DNA of 20,452 bases from Chara braunii (lineage: Eukaryota; Streptophyta; Charophyceae; Charales; Characeae): contig BFEA01000487.1 in assembly GCA_003427395.1 (NCBI GenBank), positions 1,016,134-1,036,585 on the forward strand, read 5' to 3'. The position numbers were made by a program, and so were the translations under genes. Position 1 is the stretch's first letter. Every line of letters begins with the position of its first letter. Shown in pieces: positions 8,949 through 17,524 of this stretch. The notes beneath the pieces were generated by a model that saw only the letters and a program-made list of their open reading frames with translations, was not told the origin of the DNA and did no database searches.

Positions 8949-8976
8949 CACCCCGAACGCCCGAACGTTCGGGGTG
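8949..8976. repeat. 11-bp perfect hairpin, 6-base loop
   Basis: CACCCCGAACG (8949-8959) and CGTTCGGGGTG (8966-8976) are exact reverse complements separated by CCCGAA. There is no T tract or other sign of a terminator. It lies between the palindrome cluster and the next TA microsatellite. Confidence 0.85.
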
Positions 8977-9023
8977 CGTTCCGAGGTTAGCTCGGGGCAC
9001 CCCGTACGTTGGCCCGATAACCC

Positions 9024-9026
<3 letters not shown>

Positions 9027-9062
<36 letters not shown>
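9027..9062. repeat. TA microsatellite
   Basis: About 17 uninterrupted AT units sit immediately left of the third copy of the TA-associated repeat. Confidence 0.95.
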
Positions 9063-9065
<3 letters not shown>

Positions 9066-9990
9066 AGTTGTGATACACCTGCCTTTATTTTGTGGGTGTT
9101 GTGCTGGCTTGTGATGGGGTGTGAACCGACAATCTGCAGAGTTTTCCATCTGGTGTGGGTGAGTGATAGTCTGCTTTGATTTTCGTCACAGACGACAGTG
9201 GTTGGTACCCACCTCAGGGTATCAGTTGTCAGGTAGTCGTTGATGCTTAACCGCAAGCGGGGTTAAGGTGGATTATCACTTACAGTGTAATCAGTTAGAG
9301 GATTTTGTCGACTATTGAGGGTTCAGCCTCCTGATGATTCGGTGAAACTCTGACGAAATAGTTTGTCACAGCCCCTCGTTTGTTGTCCTCTTCTCCCTCT
9401 CTGCCTACGTACGCAGCTCTGTCTAACGATATATATTGCCTACACAGCTTTATCTAACCTTATATATAACCTCTTTACGATTCGGTAAAACTCCGACAAG
9501 ACGGTCTGGCACAGTCCCTCGTTTGTTTTCCTCTTCTCCCTCTCTGCCTACGGTTTACCAGACAGTTGTGTTTGACTATTTATATATATACATATATATA
9601 TATATAATATTATATATATATAATATTATATATATATATATATGTATGTATTTATATATATACGTACCTCTAGTGACAACGACGTGTTAGGAGTATATTT
9701 TTTGGTTGTGACAGACCTTTGTTTGTTTCGTGGGTGTTTTGCTTGTTTGTGATGGGGTGTGAACTGATAGTCTGTAGAGTTTCCCATCTGGTGTGGGTGA
9801 GTGATAGTCTTCTTTGATTTTCCTCATAGGTACCTTGAGGGCAGTGGTTGGTGCCCACCTTAGGGTATTAGTTGTCGGGCAGTCATTGATGCTTAACCAC
9901 AACCGGGGTCAAGGTGGATTATCACTTACAATGTAATTAGTTAAGGGATTCTGCAGACTGTTGAGGGTTCAGTCTCCTGAGTCAGTAAAA
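9063..9990 (+). repeat. TA-associated ~510-bp repeat, second cluster
   Basis: This cluster has the same unit and strand as 293-1086. Copy 3 (9063-9435) starts inside the unit at a TTAGTTGTGA word that emerges from a TA array, and ends at GATATATA (9428-9435). A fragment (9436-9582) repeats only the last part of the unit and ends in another TA array (9583-9663). Copy 5 (9664-9990) carries the anchor at 9813 and is cut short on its right by a TA array (9991-10007). Shared words include TGTGATGGGGTGTGAAC, GGTGTGGGTGAGTGATAGTC and CCTCGTTTGTTGTCCTCTTC. Every break in the unit coincides with a TA tract. Confidence 0.87.
9583..9663. repeat. Compound TA microsatellite
   Basis: An almost pure TA tract with small TAATAT and TATGTATG interruptions. 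It separates a partial copy from copy 5 of the TA-associated repeat. Confidence 0.93.
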
Positions 9991-10054
9991 CTATATATAT
10001 ATATATATGATAAAGAATTTCAATGCGACCCTAAGGCAAAAATTGTTCAGTTTG
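9991..10054 (+). repeat. TA tract and short E-family fragment
   Basis: Eight TA units (9991-10007) end repeat copy 5. Just beyond, 10016-10054 matches the reverse complement of about 8625-8662, with GACCCTAAGGCAAA and TTGTTCAGTTT words and roughly five mismatches in 39. It is a detached piece of the palindrome/A-rich family. Confidence 0.65.
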
Positions 10055-10744
10055 AATGATGCCCCCTTATATTCGAGCCTGTCGTCGTTGCAGTCCCTCC
10101 CTTCTGCCCTTGCAGATGGCTGCGGACATAATTTTGACACAACCATGGTTTGACAAATCGACGATCCTCACCCCAGAAGGGGTCCCTTTTCCCTTGGAGA
10201 GTCGTGGATGGCACGTGGCCAGGGGATAATCATGGACATATGGGACATACACGAAAGATAATGGAAACCGTTTTAGGATTTAGCCTCGGTGTTAATTGGA
10301 CTCTGGTATCAACGTCAGCACCTCGTTGCATTGCAGCAGGCTATTCCGCAGTAGTAAGAACGGTTGAGGTCAGGCCCTAGACTGCGATCTGGTGGATGGT
10401 ACAAGCAAGCTAGGGATCGTGACCCACGACACCTGTAGCAAAGACAAGACACGGGTGAAATGGTATATTGGGCAACAACATCCTCCCCGCTATCATTAGG
10501 CTCGCGAATGGTCGGGGAGTAGAGTGGGGCCACTGGTGTGGGGCGGTGTCAAAGCAATGCGGGTGCTTTCACATGGCACACGGGATGCAACCTTAACATT
10601 GACGAAATGGTTGATACTTTAATCTCCTTCGTGTATCGCAACTCGACCATTCGCGCCAAGACATAGGGATTGGAAATTTTGATAGTAGGCGCACGTGAAA
10701 TCGTGACGCACGCTACGATGATTGAATTAGTTTCAACACTTCAC
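10055..10744. other. Unassigned intergenic sequence
   Basis: Base composition is balanced and there is no recognisable gene. Short frames of 60-76 codons show no motif. A TGGTATCAACG word at 10305 resembles the start of an initiator-Met tRNA primer-binding site only over its first eight bases. No LTR ends or retroviral-type proteins accompany it. This could be old transposon sequence, but I cannot support a class. Confidence 0.45.
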
Positions 10745-11005
10745 CCCCCGACCACGAAGACCGAGGGGTCAATTAGATTAAGTTAGTCACGCCGTCGAGG
10801 TCAATGAAGCACATGTGGACCTTAGAGTCAGTCCGTCGAAGTGCCCAGACCCAGACGACATAATTATAATTCATATAATCCCCAATTGTATGGCTAGGAA
10901 AATTAAAAGGTTTGATTATCGGGTCCAACAAGCATTCGGCACGACTCACCATAAAAATAAAGGCTTAGTAGAAAACCCTCGACCACGAAGGCCGAGGGGT
11001 CAATT
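10745..11005 (+). repeat. Pair of short direct repeats with a hairpin word
   Basis: CGACCACGAAGACCGAGGGG-TCAATT near 10748-10774 recurs as CGACCACGAAGGCCGAGGGG-TCAATT near 10980-11005 with one difference. CCCTCG and CGAGGG within the second copy can pair. The 205 bases between the copies show no gene. Confidence 0.7.
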
Positions 11006-11048
11006 GAGTGGGCGAGCCGAAGACACGTGCATTTAACGGCTTCGCATT

Positions 11049-11245
11049 TTTTTTTTTTTATTGAGAGTCGAATACTGGTTAAATTTAATAAAGGTCCGAC
11101 CGTAAGCATGTGGGAGTAGAAAGGTTGGATGTTAAACTCGAAAAACTTTATTGCTGATCGGATTTTAATTTTGTGGTGGAGGGATTCAAACATCAATCCC
11201 TATAATAGTTTGATAGTTGAATCCACTCCACCAAGAGGAACCACC
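11049..11245 (-). mobile_element. Candidate tRNA-derived SINE with poly(A)
   Basis: On the minus strand TGGTGGAGTGG (ends at 11233) fits the Pol III A-box consensus TRGYNNAGYGG. After a spacing of 30 bases comes TGTTTGAATCC, which fits the B-box GGTTCGANTCC with two mismatches. About 140 bases downstream the element ends in about 13 A (T at 11049-11061 on the plus strand). This order and length are those of plant tRNA-derived SINEs. No target-site duplication is evident. The A-box and B-box arms are also partly complementary, so the 11174-11233 segment forms a long imperfect hairpin. That leaves a simple foldback as the alternative reading. Confidence 0.55.
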
Positions 11246-11964
11246 CCAACCGTCATTATGGGTTTGATACTTGCACATCCCATGCAATATTTCAATATGG
11301 TAATCTGTTGGGCTAGCTCCTAGCTCGATAGCAACAGGACCAACTCATGTGTAAATCGAGAATAGTTTGAGCAATAGTCGATAGTTGGACAAGAGGTTAA
11401 CGCCCCACAGAAGTGATAATAGCAGGGCACAAGGCTTGAGCCCATACCCTCACTCATGGGGTTAGTTATAGTTAGGTTTATACACGATTAGTGGTGCCTT
11501 GATAGATCTTTGTTAAATTTTGTTATTACTTTATTTCATTTTATTTTTTTTTAAATTCTGTTCTTGTTTTTTTTTTTGATAAATCTGTCGGATTTCGCGG
11601 GTAGATTCACTCCCTAGGAAGAGGAAAAGAACTTTGTGGGAGTTGAATCTTGTTTTTTAACCCGTACGTGACGTTTGCATTAAGGAGGCAACTGTAGATA
11701 GATTTTGTTGTTGTTGTTGTTGTTGTTGTTTTCTTATTATTTTGATTAACTTATTTTTTATATTTTTCTATCTCATTAGATTTTACAAATTATTTTATAG
11801 TCGATGAATGGTCGTTTAACTTGTTAATAAAACGAATGGACCTGATCAATTTCAATGGTAGATTCTTGTCCTTGTAAATTGCACTCCAAGTAGGCTGTTG
11901 AGCGCAGCGTGGCGGATTCTGCTTTCCGCTGCAGAACCAGGTTGCAATGTGCGATAGCAAAGAA
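11246..11964. other. Unassigned intergenic sequence with GTT microsatellite
   Basis: No gene is recognisable. A GTT trinucleotide array of about eight units lies at 11705-11731, and T-rich runs lie at 11535-11580. Frames on the minus strand at 11790-12065 run into the foldback element and have no recognisable motif. Confidence 0.5.
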
Positions 11965-12465
11965 GATACAACAGAAAAATTCCCATGAGAAATGAAAGTT
12001 GAAAAAACATTCCATAAAAAAAAAAATCCTTCATATTTATAAATTATCATTCCAATGTTTGTCAAATTCTAAAATTTCCAATTTAATTTGATAAGTTCCC
12101 GTCTAAATATGAACTTTCCCTTCCAACTACATCTATTTGTTCAAGATGGAATGAAAGTCTGGACGGGTTTATGAAATGTTTTAATTAGACTTTCATTGTA
12201 CTACAACAAATATCGTCTAATTTAAATTGGATTAACTTATTTATGACTGTTAATCCTTACTTAGAATGACAGTCCAATTAAAATATTTCATGAACTCATC
12301 CAGACTTTCATTCCATTTCTAGCATGCAGTTCAAATAAGAAGGGATACCCCATTCTTGGAAGGAAAGTTTTCAAGTAAGACGGGAAATTTTAAAATTGGA
12401 ATGACATTTTAGGATGGAATGAAAATTTAGAATTTAAAATGTAATTTTACTCTATAATGATTATT
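11965..12465 (+). mobile_element. Foldback element, copy 1
   Basis: The segment is itself a large imperfect palindrome centred near 12230. Its inner arms (12147-12198 and 12265-12315) pair over 51 bases with about six mismatches, opening with TGGAATGAAAGTCTGGA. Outer arms continue the pairing through TTCCAA and AAAATTTCC words to about 12020 and 12440. The whole segment is also an inverted homologue of 15390-15885. No transposase frame is present. This is a non-autonomous MITE or foldback-type element, and its exact ends are uncertain by tens of bases. Confidence 0.8.
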
Positions 12466-14029
12466 TAATTCTGGAAAATTTTTCTGTTGTAGGCAAGCGC
12501 ACAATTAGTGTGGAGGGAGATACAATCGTGAATGGTTGTAGAGGAGAGATTGCACAAACCAAGGCAAAGTGAGTGTTCACATGTATAAAATTGGCATGTA
12601 TATATAGGGACGTGCATGCGTAAGGAGAAAGAAAAACATGGACGCATGGTTGAAGGAGTGACTATGAAAGGGTGGGAGAAAGCAGGGAGATAAAGGAGCA
12701 CAAGTGGATCAGTGCGCATAAGGAAGATGGGTGTGAAAGGGGGGGGAAATATGAGCACGGGAAGCAGGGAGTTTGCTTGTGGTTGGGAGGATTGACACTC
12801 AAAAAACGAAACGAAGTTAAAAAGTGAGCGCGTGAAATTTCTGATAGCGAGCAGGCATAGCGGAGAGGAAAAGAGCAATGTGCAGATAACAGTGTGGTGC
12901 GTGGGCAGATGAAGATGATGTGTGTGAAAACGGGGTGACGAGAAACAAAAGAGATGGTGAGCGTGTCAACGTGCGAGCTAAATAATTGATGAAGCAGTGA
13001 GTAACCGAGGGATTGAGTAAAGCATCCTCATGGCTTCAACTGCTTCAATTACTGTAACTCAAGACTTATTTACAAATACGCATTGAGATCTAGGGGCGGT
13101 TTTAGTCATCACAGTTGTGGAGATTTCTTCAGAGGGATTCGCTATGAGTCCACGAAAGACTACATGCTGCTATCATGTGATATCAAGAAGGTTTGCCTAT
13201 TCAACCTTCACTTACCTGTATGACCCTCACTTTGTACTGACACTGTACAATAAGGGCATTTATATTTTCAAGTCATTGTTAAATAAGTTTTTGTTTCGTC
13301 TTTAAAAATCCTGAAATTACTAAAATGGTCAATCTGAGACCGAATGACAAAGTCGAAGAAGGGAGTGTCTGAGTATGAGCGGTTTTAAAATGTGTTGTAA
13401 GGTGAGCGGAAATGAACTGAGGGTTTACTACTTTCAATTGTGTAATGTGTTTGGTTTGTGTTTGCAGGCTAGTAAAATATCTTTGTCTGCAACTCAATGA
13501 AAAGTTTCGGTGGTAATGAGTTTAGACTGTAAAAACTTCGACTCAAACACATCAATAATGCATAATATATATACATTTGGTTTTGGATTTAGACCGTTGC
13601 CCTTCTTGATGACATTTAAGATATTGAAATGCCAAAGGACCCCATGCATTTGATGTTGTATGGAGAAGGCAAAAAACCTTTAATTCTTGTATGCTTTCAT
13701 TAAAATAGTCAATAACATTTTGTAGCTCATTTGTTTCTCTGAAAGGTTATGAGTCTATCTTCGTACTTAATTCAACGATTTTGTTGACATTATGAGTTGT
13801 TCAAAGGTTATTAATCATGATTATTGATGTCAATAGTTTTGAAAGGATTTGCTTATACATAGTTGTGTTTGTTTGTGTAAAAAATGTAATGACAACTTCT
13901 CATTCCTGTAACTTCAACCTTTCACTAATTCGTTATGGTTATTTATAAAAATAATTTAATTTATCTTGAGATTTACTAGTCAGATACTCTCCTTGATTTT
14001 CAATCCATTGCTTTCATCCATCAATTCTC
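12466..14029. other. Unassigned sequence between the foldback copies
   Basis: The first 450 bases are purine-rich on the plus strand (GGGAGA, GAAAGG words). The remainder is AT-rich. The longest frame (minus, 12465-12878) is Ser/Leu/Phe-rich low-complexity sequence and shows no domain. Nothing supports a gene. Confidence 0.5.
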
Positions 14030-14760
14030 ACAAGCGAGTAAAGATGTGGATTCAAATGAGTTGCCCTGCTTTGCATAACTACGGTTTTCACCCGAATAGA
14101 ACGTCCGATCATTATAGTTGCATTTTGCCCAACTTTCAGTCTAGATGCAGCAATAATGATTGAGTGTTCTATTTGGATGAAGACGGTAGTGACGTGACAC
14201 GACTGTGGACTTGGATGGGATGTTTTGTCACTTCGTCATATTTTTTATAACTCACTACCTCACTAACCTTAACCTCTTTTATTCATCTATTTCATTTCCA
14301 CAAGTAGACAAGGAGGTGGACTTCGGTAGGCTACCTCATCACTCGCATTAGATTTATCTGATTGACTTGGGGACATGATGTGGACTCAGATGGGCCACAT
14401 GATATCCCTAACCTCCTGTAAAGATGTTGCATTCATTTCATCTCCAAAAAAATGTCTGATTGACGTGGAAGCAGGAGGTGAACTCAGACGGGTTACCTGT
14501 TGTCATTAACTTTTTCTAAGACACTTTGTATTATAAATATCATACTGACTTGGCAGTAAGATTTAAATTTAGATAAGTTGCCTACTATCGCCAACTTTCT
14601 CTACGACACTCTGTATTTGAAATGCTTGATTGACTTAGCAGTAAGATTTTAACTCTAATGGGCTGCCTACTGTCATTCAGTTTCTCTAAAACATTCCGTA
14701 TTAGAAACGCTTTATTGACTTGACACTAGGATGTGAACTCAGATGGGTTGTTTATTATCT
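14030..14760 (+). repeat. Tandem array with 85-bp period
   Basis: TGAC anchors at 14461, 14546, 14631 and 14716 are exactly 85 bases apart. Units share TGACTTGGCAGTAAGAT, AACTCAGATGGGTTGCC, TACTGTCAT and TTTCTCTAAGACA-like blocks, then a TTTGTATTA-AAATGCT-like end. Earlier, less regular units begin near 14363 (98 bases before the regular ones), 14306, 14190 and 14036. They show the same GTGGACTCAGATGGG-type core, so the array is older on its left. No ORF runs through it, so a coding role is unlikely. Confidence 0.82.
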
Positions 14761-15389
14761 ATGATCCATTCAAACTGTTTAGGTTATCAACACGATTTCA
14801 TAACATCTTTATTACTTTGATGGGAATCGTAATAAAGCCGATTCATTTTTAAGTTGGTATATGAGAAGCGTTAACCTCACTTATGAAAACGAAGGATCAA
14901 TACGAGTTTTCACTTTCATGTCACAGGTGACCTTAAAAAACGTAGAGGACCCTGAACTCTGAAATTTTTTTAGGAACGGTAGGAAGTTATGTGTTTGTAC
15001 CTGACATCTATCCCAGAATCAACTAACTTTTAAAAGAAGTATGGAGGATTATCTTCTTAGTCCGACTTAACTCCTCCTCAGCATAAACTCATGACTTTGG
15101 TCCAACTCCTCAACGATCAAGATTGAGTAAATCTCGCGCACTTTGACAACACGTGGTTTCTACATATTTGGTTTGGATTTCAACTTTCTTAATGATTATT
15201 AAGGTAATAAAAAAGGACAAGAGTCGTGCATGAGATATTATTTGAAAGGTTAAGGGTCTTATGCGTTCCTTATTCTCTAAAAAAATTGTGAGCCTACTTT
15301 TTTTTTTTTTTTTTTTTTTTCGATAAATGATTGAAGAGTTTGAAGATTTATATTTCCTCTTTGTTCCAAAAATAATATATCCCTTAATA
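14761..15389. other. Unassigned AT-rich sequence with poly(T)
   Basis: No gene is visible. A run of 23 T lies at 15298-15320 and could be the poly(A) tail of a minus-strand retroelement. I could not recognise a related body beside it. Confidence 0.45.
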
Positions 15390-15885
15390 AAATAAGCATT
15401 CTATAGTAAAATTATATCATAAATTTTAAATTTTCATTCCATCTTAAAAAATGTCATTCCACTTTTAAAAATTTCCTTCTTACTTGAAAACTTTAACTCC
15501 AAGAATGGGGTATTCCTTCTTATTTGAACCACATGATAGAGATGGAATGAAAGTCTGGATGAGTTCATGAAATATTTTAATTGGACCGTCATTCTAAGTA
15601 CAAATTTTCAGTTATAATAAGTTAATTCAAATCTACATTACAAGATATTTGTTGTAGTAGAATGAAAGTTTAATTAAAACATTTCATAAACTCGTCTAGA
15701 CTTTCATTCCATCTTGAACAAATGGATATAGTTGGAAGGGGAAACTCATATTTAAAAAAAAAACTTATAAAATAAAACTGGAAATTTTAGAATTGGACGA
15801 ACATTGAATTTTATTTTTATTTTTTATGGAATGTTTTTTCAACTTTTATTTCTCGTATGGATTTTTTATGTTGTATGTACATAAA
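15390..15885 (-). mobile_element. Foldback element, copy 2 (inverted to copy 1)
   Basis: The reverse complement follows copy 1 (11965-12465) nearly base for base with small indels. Shared words include AAAGTTGAAAAAACATTCCA, TTCTAAAATTTCCA, TTGTTCAAGATGGAATGAAA, TACTACAACAAATAT, TCATGAACTCATCCAGACTT and ATACCCCATTCTTGGA. Its own internal palindrome is preserved. As with copy 1, no protein is encoded. Confidence 0.8.
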
Positions 15886-16362
15886 ATATAATGACATCTC
15901 CTTGCCTCTTAAAACCCATGTTATTAAAATACTTATTATGTATGTGTATATGTATGCATTAAGCAGAAAAATTTTCACGTGTATCCTCCCAGTCAGACTC
16001 TACCCCTCAGTCGGATAGCTATCTGATCCATTAGCTCCTCAGTGTTTAGCTTAAGGGTATCACTCTCCAAAAGTAGAAAAAAAAATAGCTCTAGAATCAC
16101 CTATGTTATTCTTATGACAGGATTGGTAGTTAGACGAATTTGTTCACAATAGTTTTGCATTCCCGGCGTTAGTGCGACGGTTTGTCAAAAGTTCAACCTG
16201 AATATTTAAGTCCTCCGGGAGATCAGCGCCCTGGGGTGTGACGTTCATACGAGTCAGTCCTAAGACGTAGCCGCGCATATACCTATGCTACAGTGAACCG
16301 AGAAAATGCCCTCGGTTGGTCCACCTCTACAATTGTTCGTAAGAGCTTTCATACTATGGAAA
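15886..16362. other. Unassigned sequence
   Basis: AT-rich to 16000, then a more GC-balanced stretch with CT-rich words (CTCCTCAGT, CTACCCCTCAGTCGGAT). No frame, RNA gene or repeat is recognised. Confidence 0.45.
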
Positions 16363-16498
16363 GGGCCTTGCCACACCAGTGTCGAAACATGAGTTTTCAA
16401 CATTTCTTCTTCACCACACAGACTGTCGAAGAAAAAATGTCAAAACCACTTCAACAATTGTCAAAAAAATGGTTTCGACATTGGTGTGAAACGGCCCG
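16363..16498. mobile_element. Short foldback (MITE-like) element
   Basis: The left arm (16363-16388: GGGCCTTGCCACACCAGTGT then CGAAAC) and right arm (16473-16498) are reverse complements at about 22 of 26 positions. The pairing partly resumes inside with GTTTTCAACATTTCTTCTTC against GAAGAAAAAATGTCAAAACC. At 136 bp with GGGCC termini it resembles a small MITE. No clear target-site duplication is visible. A frame across it (16293-16520) has no domain. Confidence 0.7.
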
Positions 16499-16730
16499 CC
16501 TGCAGCGGGGTGAAAGTTAACACCTTGTTTCCGAGGTGGTAAAAGTTGGTGAAAGTTGCCCACTCTCAGTGTCCCGCATCCTCAACATCTCGCCTTTTTT
16601 TTTTTTTTTTTCCTCTCTTTCTTTCTCTAACAACAAAACCTTGCTTATCCTGGGTCTTCGACATTAGGTGTGGCGGAGGTGGCCTTTGTGTCGAAACCGT
16701 GAATGTCTAAAATGGTCTGACAGTCGTTGA
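16499..16730. other. Spacer with one diverged terminal motif
   Basis: It contains a T run (16595-16611) and a diverged copy of the foldback terminus, TTCGACATTAGGTGTGGCGG, near 16658. No gene is visible. Confidence 0.5.
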
Positions 16731-16850
16731 ATATTTCACGGTTTCGACATTGGTGTGGCGAGGCCCAAAGTCTCGACAACCCTCTCCGAATATTTCACGG
16801 GTTTGACATTGGTGTGGCGAGGCCCAAGTCTCGACAGCCCTCTCTGGGGC
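16731..16850 (+). repeat. 60-bp tandem duplication carrying the MITE terminus
   Basis: Two adjacent 60-bp units (16731-16790 and 16791-16850) share TATTTCACGG, TTTCGACATTGGTGTGG, CGAGGCCCA, GTCTCGACA and CCCTCTC. Their core equals the right terminal arm of the foldback at 16473-16498. The terminal motif has therefore been copied by itself. Confidence 0.82.
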
Positions 16851-17065
16851 TTGCGAAAAAATGGTACGGACCTGTCCAGCCGACCATCTAGAGAAAACAA
16901 AATTTATCTATAAAAGACATGGACGTGAGTTTGAAAACCCGCCTTTTCGACACTGCTGTGTGGCAAAGGGGTGGTTAACCGTTGAAACACACAGGGATTG
17001 TTGAAAAAAGTCTCACAACAATAAAAAATAACCGTGTTCTACGGTGGTGTGGCCTGAGTTAGGCC
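16851..17065. other. Spacer with further diverged MITE termini
   Basis: TTTCGACACTGCTGTGTGGC near 16950 and CTACGGTGGTGTGGCC near 17039 look like weak relatives of the TTTCGACATTGGTGTGGC motif. The stretch ends at the 12-bp word CTGAGTTAGGCC (17054-17065), which recurs at the far side of the SINE. Confidence 0.45.
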
Positions 17066-17512
17066 AGTTTTTTTTTTTTTTTTTTTTTTTGAGCTAGGTC
17101 TTTTTTTATTTTTTATTTTTTTTTAAAAGCTATGTTCTTCTCTCAATTTCACCTCACACTACCTACCTACCACTACTCCTAATTGTAGGCATACGGGGAA
17201 CCCCGTAGCAGCCAGAACCGTGTTCACGAGAGAACATGCGGGGGCTGCTCCCGACCTGCAGGTGGGCGCTACCGGCTAGGGAACAGCCGGTAGCATCAGG
17301 GACCATGCCAACAGGACCAATCCCTGTGCCTCCCCTCAGGTCCCCTCCCCTACGAACATCAGCAGACTCTGCTCAATGCCTATCGGGGGATCCAGTGGTC
17401 TATCTCTAGGTGGCGGGCGCCAAGCATGCCCAGGAAGGTACATGGGGCCAATGGGGATTGAACCCACGACCTCCTGAATGCCACTTGCGTGCCTTACCAA
17501 CTGAGTTAGGCC
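17066..17512 (-). mobile_element. SINE copy B, full-length with tRNA-like head
   Basis: Read on the minus strand, a tRNA-like head (about 17515-17440) leads into a 295-bp body (17424-17130) and an A-rich tail ending in about 22 A (T at 17069-17090). The body is about 90% identical by eye to 1862-2151. It contains the short hairpin CTACCGGCT...AGCCGGTAG on the plus strand near 17268-17294. No protein is encoded. Transcription by Pol III from the head would be expected for an active copy. The word CTGAGTTAGGCC flanks it exactly on both sides (17054-17065 and 17501-17512), as a target-site duplication would, although it overlaps the A-box. Confidence 0.85.
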
Positions 17513-17515
17513 GCT
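17440..17515 (-). promoter_or_regulatory. tRNA-like Pol III promoter head of SINE copy B
   Basis: On the minus strand TAACTCAGTTGG matches the Pol III A-box of tRNAs, and GGGTTCAATCCCC matches the B-box and T-loop. The T-stem pairs (GTGGG with CCCAT). The D-stem, anticodon stem and acceptor stem do not pair well, so this is not a functional tRNA gene. It is a SINE head derived from one. Confidence 0.78.
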
Positions 17516-17524
17516 GGATTGCTA

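Noticed and set aside
293-9990. The two repeat clusters as LTRs of one large retrotransposon
   Set aside because: The unit is tandem on both sides with different truncations. The interior is LINE remnants on the opposite strand and has no LTR-element genes.
10305-10315. TGGTATCAACG as a retrotransposon primer-binding site
   Set aside because: Only the first eight bases fit an initiator-Met tRNA site. There is no LTR end, polypurine tract or gag-pol sequence nearby.
11329-11350. GATAGCAACAGGACCAAC shared with the MPP 5' UTR (near 18393) with one mismatch
   Set aside because: An 18-base match in 20 kb can arise by chance, and the similarity does not extend on either side.
12465-12878. 137-codon minus-strand frame as a gene
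   Set aside because: Low-complexity composition follows from a purine-rich plus strand. No domain, and it overlaps the edge of a foldback element.
14461-14760. The 85-bp array as a CRISPR array
   Set aside because: Units are similar along their full length, with no constant-repeat and unique-spacer pattern. The context is a plant nuclear genome.
17440-17515. A genuine tRNA gene on the minus strand
   Set aside because: The A-box, B-box and T-stem are good, but the acceptor, D and anticodon stems do not pair. The segment leads directly into a repeat body with a poly(A) tail.
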